Shown: in pieces, positions 62,276 through 64,000 of the stretch
Position numbering within the stretch: the stretch's first letter is position 1
Layout: each line of letters starts with the position of its first letter
Origin: Lineus longissimus
Lineage: Eukaryota > Nemertea > Pilidiophora > Heteronemertea > Lineidae
Assembly: GCF_910592395.1 (NCBI RefSeq)
Contig: NC_088314.1
Coordinates: forward strand, 1,116,001-1,180,000
DNA length: 64,000 nucleotides
Direction of reading: 5' to 3'
Notes under the pieces: model-generated
What the model saw: only the letters and a program-made list of their open reading frames with translations
The model's database searches: none
What the model was told of the DNA's origin: nothing
Program-made: the position numbers and the translations under genes

Positions 62276-64000
62276 ATGAATGGATTGATTATTCCTGACA
62301 CGCCCATTGCTGTTGATTTCTGGATGATACGTCATGCATCACAGGCCAAGCTGTTCTTTCTGAGTCATGGCCATGCAGACCACACCGCTGGTCTGTCGCC
62401 ATCATGGAGCCAACCCATCTACTGTTCAGACATGACTGGACGCTTCATCCGCAATAAGTTCCAGATAAAGGAAGCCTTGATCCGCACCCTGGAGGTGAAT
62501 GAGAGTCACATCATCCCACTGGACGTGACAAGTAAAGAGACAATGACTGTGTCTGTCATTGATGCCAATCACTGTCCTGGTTCTGTCATGTTTCTCTTCG
62601 AAGGATATTTTGGCAATATCCTTTATACTGGAGACTTCAGATACCACCCAGATATGTTCGTGGATAGTGTCCTTAGTCAAAAGCAAAATATCGATATACT
62701 TTTTCTTGATAATACTTACTGTGACCCTCGCTGCGTTTTTCCAACTCAAGATGCAGCTATAAAAGAAGCCTTAGACGTGATCAAGTTTCATCCAGATCAC
62801 AAAGTGATTATTGGAACTACAGATATGGGGAAGGAGGAGCTGCTGATCAGTATTGCAAAAGAACTCCAAACTATTATTAATGTTTCAAATGAAAAGTTTG
62901 ACTTGTATAGCATTCTTGAGTTGCCAAACGTTTTCACAACAGACCCAACAGCAGACGATATTTGTGTCATAGCACGTAAAAAACTGACTGTCCCATTTCT
63001 CCATGATCTGACTTTAGATGAAATGTTGCCTACAATTGTTTTGATTCCAACGTGTCTGTTCATTGGGCTTGGACACAGTCCATACGATAACATTGAGAAT
63101 GTGTTTGTGATTCCGTTTTCAGATCATTCATCCTATACAGAGTTGTGCACCTTTGTCTCTAAAGTGAAACCTAAGCAGATTATCCCAATTGTCGAGTACA
63201 AGAAGAAAGTGTTTGGTGTGAATTGTTCTTCCCGCGCGGACATGACATGTTTTGATAAATATCTTGATTCAGTAGCGAGATCAAAGGTTGTTGTACCTAA
63301 ATCAGTACAGCTTCTCATGTCATCTGCTAATACCTTTAACCTCAAGCGGCCTGTTCTCGCAAAGCGGGCTCGGACTGAAAGCAATGCTGTTAAGAGAAGA
63401 TCAAAAGGTGCACGTCTCGGAGTTCTGTACTGTACGCCAACAAAGAGTGAGGAGAAGGAAGGAAAAAAACAGGCAGCAGACGTAAACGAGGCACCAGCTG
63501 TTGCCGAAAATGAAAAGTTTACTTTTCTAGATTTTGGTCCGACTCTTGCTGATGATGTGATTGATTCTAGTTGTTCGGAGCCACAGACAGATGGTGCTCC
63601 ATCACTCATGGTGCCCGAGGCTGTGTCATCACCTTTAGAGACAAACTTTCCTAGCATGCATGATGAGCCCTCTGATCAATCTTGCGATTTCTTCTCCGAC
63701 CTCACGACGTCACAACCCTGTGCAGAAAATGCTACCAGTCACATTAGTAGTGATGGAAACAGTGGTTCCGTAAGCTTGTCGCAATCAAATGCAAACCTTT
63801 CTCGCATCACAATCAGAAAGTCTGCCAGGATAACTAAACTGAGTGCTGCAGGAGAGGCAAACAGTTCTAGTGAGGAGACACTCTCGGTGAATAACGGATG
63901 TACAAGAAGACGTATGACAAACCGGGACCTCTGTCGCATTCTTAAACTGACAATCCCACCCCCAGTAGAAAAATTGGGGCCAACTTTCACCTCGAGATTT
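62276..64000 (+). CDS. DCLRE1B: Apollo/SNM1B 5' exonuclease (DCLRE1B), cut by the window end
   Basis: Apollo is a metallo-beta-lactamase/beta-CASP 5'-to-3' DNA exonuclease that processes telomere ends with TRF2 and acts in interstrand crosslink repair. 575 uninterrupted codons run to the window edge with no stop. It starts MNGLIIPDTPIAVDFW, nearly as in human. Metal ligands are visible: HGHADH at residues 31-36, H99 in DANHCPGSVMFLFEG and D120 in LYTGDFRY. The beta-CASP part includes FVIPFSDHSSYTEL and KPKQIIPIV. From about residue 345 the sequence is a disordered, Ser-rich tail with basic patches (KRARTESNAVKRRSKG). Human Apollo is 532 residues, so this one is longer; the TRF2-binding YxLxP end would lie beyond the window. 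A 5'UTR intron ends at 62259. Confidence 0.95.
   Translation, partial: MNGLIIPDTPIAVDFWMIRHASQAKLFFLSHGHADHTAGLSPSWSQPIYCSDMTGRFIRNKFQIKEALIRTLEVNESHIIPLDVTSKETMTVSVIDANHCPGSVMFLFEGYFGNILYTGDFRYHPDMFVDSVLSQKQNIDILFLDNTYCDPRCVFPTQDAAIKEALDVIKFHPDHKVIIGTTDMGKEELLISIAKELQTIINVSNEKFDLYSILELPNVFTTDPTADDICVIARKKLTVPFLHDLTLDEMLPTIVLIPTCLFIGLGHSPYDNIENVFVIPFSDHSSYTELCTFVSKVKPKQIIPIVEYKKKVFGVNCSSRADMTCFDKYLDSVARSKVVVPKSVQLLMSSANTFNLKRPVLAKRARTESNAVKRRSKGARLGVLYCTPTKSEEKEGKKQAADVNEAPAVAENEKFTFLDFGPTLADDVIDSSCSEPQTDGAPSLMVPEAVSSPLETNFPSMHDEPSDQSCDFFSDLTTSQPCAENATSHISSDGNSGSVSLSQSNANLSRITIRKSARITKLSAAGEANSSSEETLSVNNGCTRRRMTNRDLCRILKLTIPPPVEKLGPTFTSRF

Overview
This is nuclear DNA from a bilaterian animal, most likely a marine invertebrate. 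Genes are split by short GT-AG introns, intergenic DNA is AT-rich and full of small repeats, and the proteins match vertebrate families closely while intron layout and inserted segments differ. The phylum cannot be fixed from the window; an echinoderm, hemichordate, cephalochordate or spiralian would all fit. No bacterial operon, phage, plasmid, CRISPR array or viral gene is present.

Layout from left to right: (1) 1-5546, no recognisable gene, probably intron or flank of an SLC2A13-like inositol transporter whose first coding exon is 5547-5991 (-). (2) 8786-19246 (-), a complete 20-exon HCFC1 gene (host cell factor 1) that contains a 15-copy, 20-residue tandem repeat. (3) 19730-20503 (+), TMEM187, head-to-head with HCFC1 as in human Xq28. 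(4) 24026-31055 (-), a 14-exon SLC26 anion transporter with a long 3'UTR. (5) 31-41 kb, gene-poor, with a 95-bp-arm foldback element, possible orphan exons and a 24-copy 68-bp minisatellite. (6) 41433-44626 (-), brambleberry (KAR5/GEX1 family). (7) 45319-48359 (+), TRMU, with a tRNA-derived SINE in intron 2. (8) 48-53 kb, no recognised gene. (9) 53134-56105 (-), F-actin-capping protein alpha. (10) 56575-59890 (+), NICN1 (nicolin 1). (11) 60617-61090 (-), a small protein with a bacterial YciH-like SUI1 domain. (12) 62276 to the window end (+), DCLRE1B/Apollo, cut off at the right edge.

Exon models were built by hand from splice signals, frame continuity and family similarity. Total coding lengths of all seven complete multi-exon or spliced models are divisible by three. 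Eight of the ten genes form four divergent (head-to-head) pairs, so shared bidirectional promoters are a theme: HCFC1/TMEM187, brambleberry/TRMU, CAPZA/NICN1 and the SUI1 gene/DCLRE1B. The genes are housekeeping functions (chromatin co-regulation, tRNA thiolation, actin capping, tubulin modification, telomere and DNA repair, ion transport, nuclear fusion) and do not form one pathway.

The most interesting signal is the HCFC1 repeat array. It sits where vertebrate HCF-1 carries its proteolytic HCF-PRO repeats and shares their VC...C-x-T spacing, but replaces the cleavage-site glutamate by glycine and has GTDD, which resembles the downstream half of a Taspase1 site.
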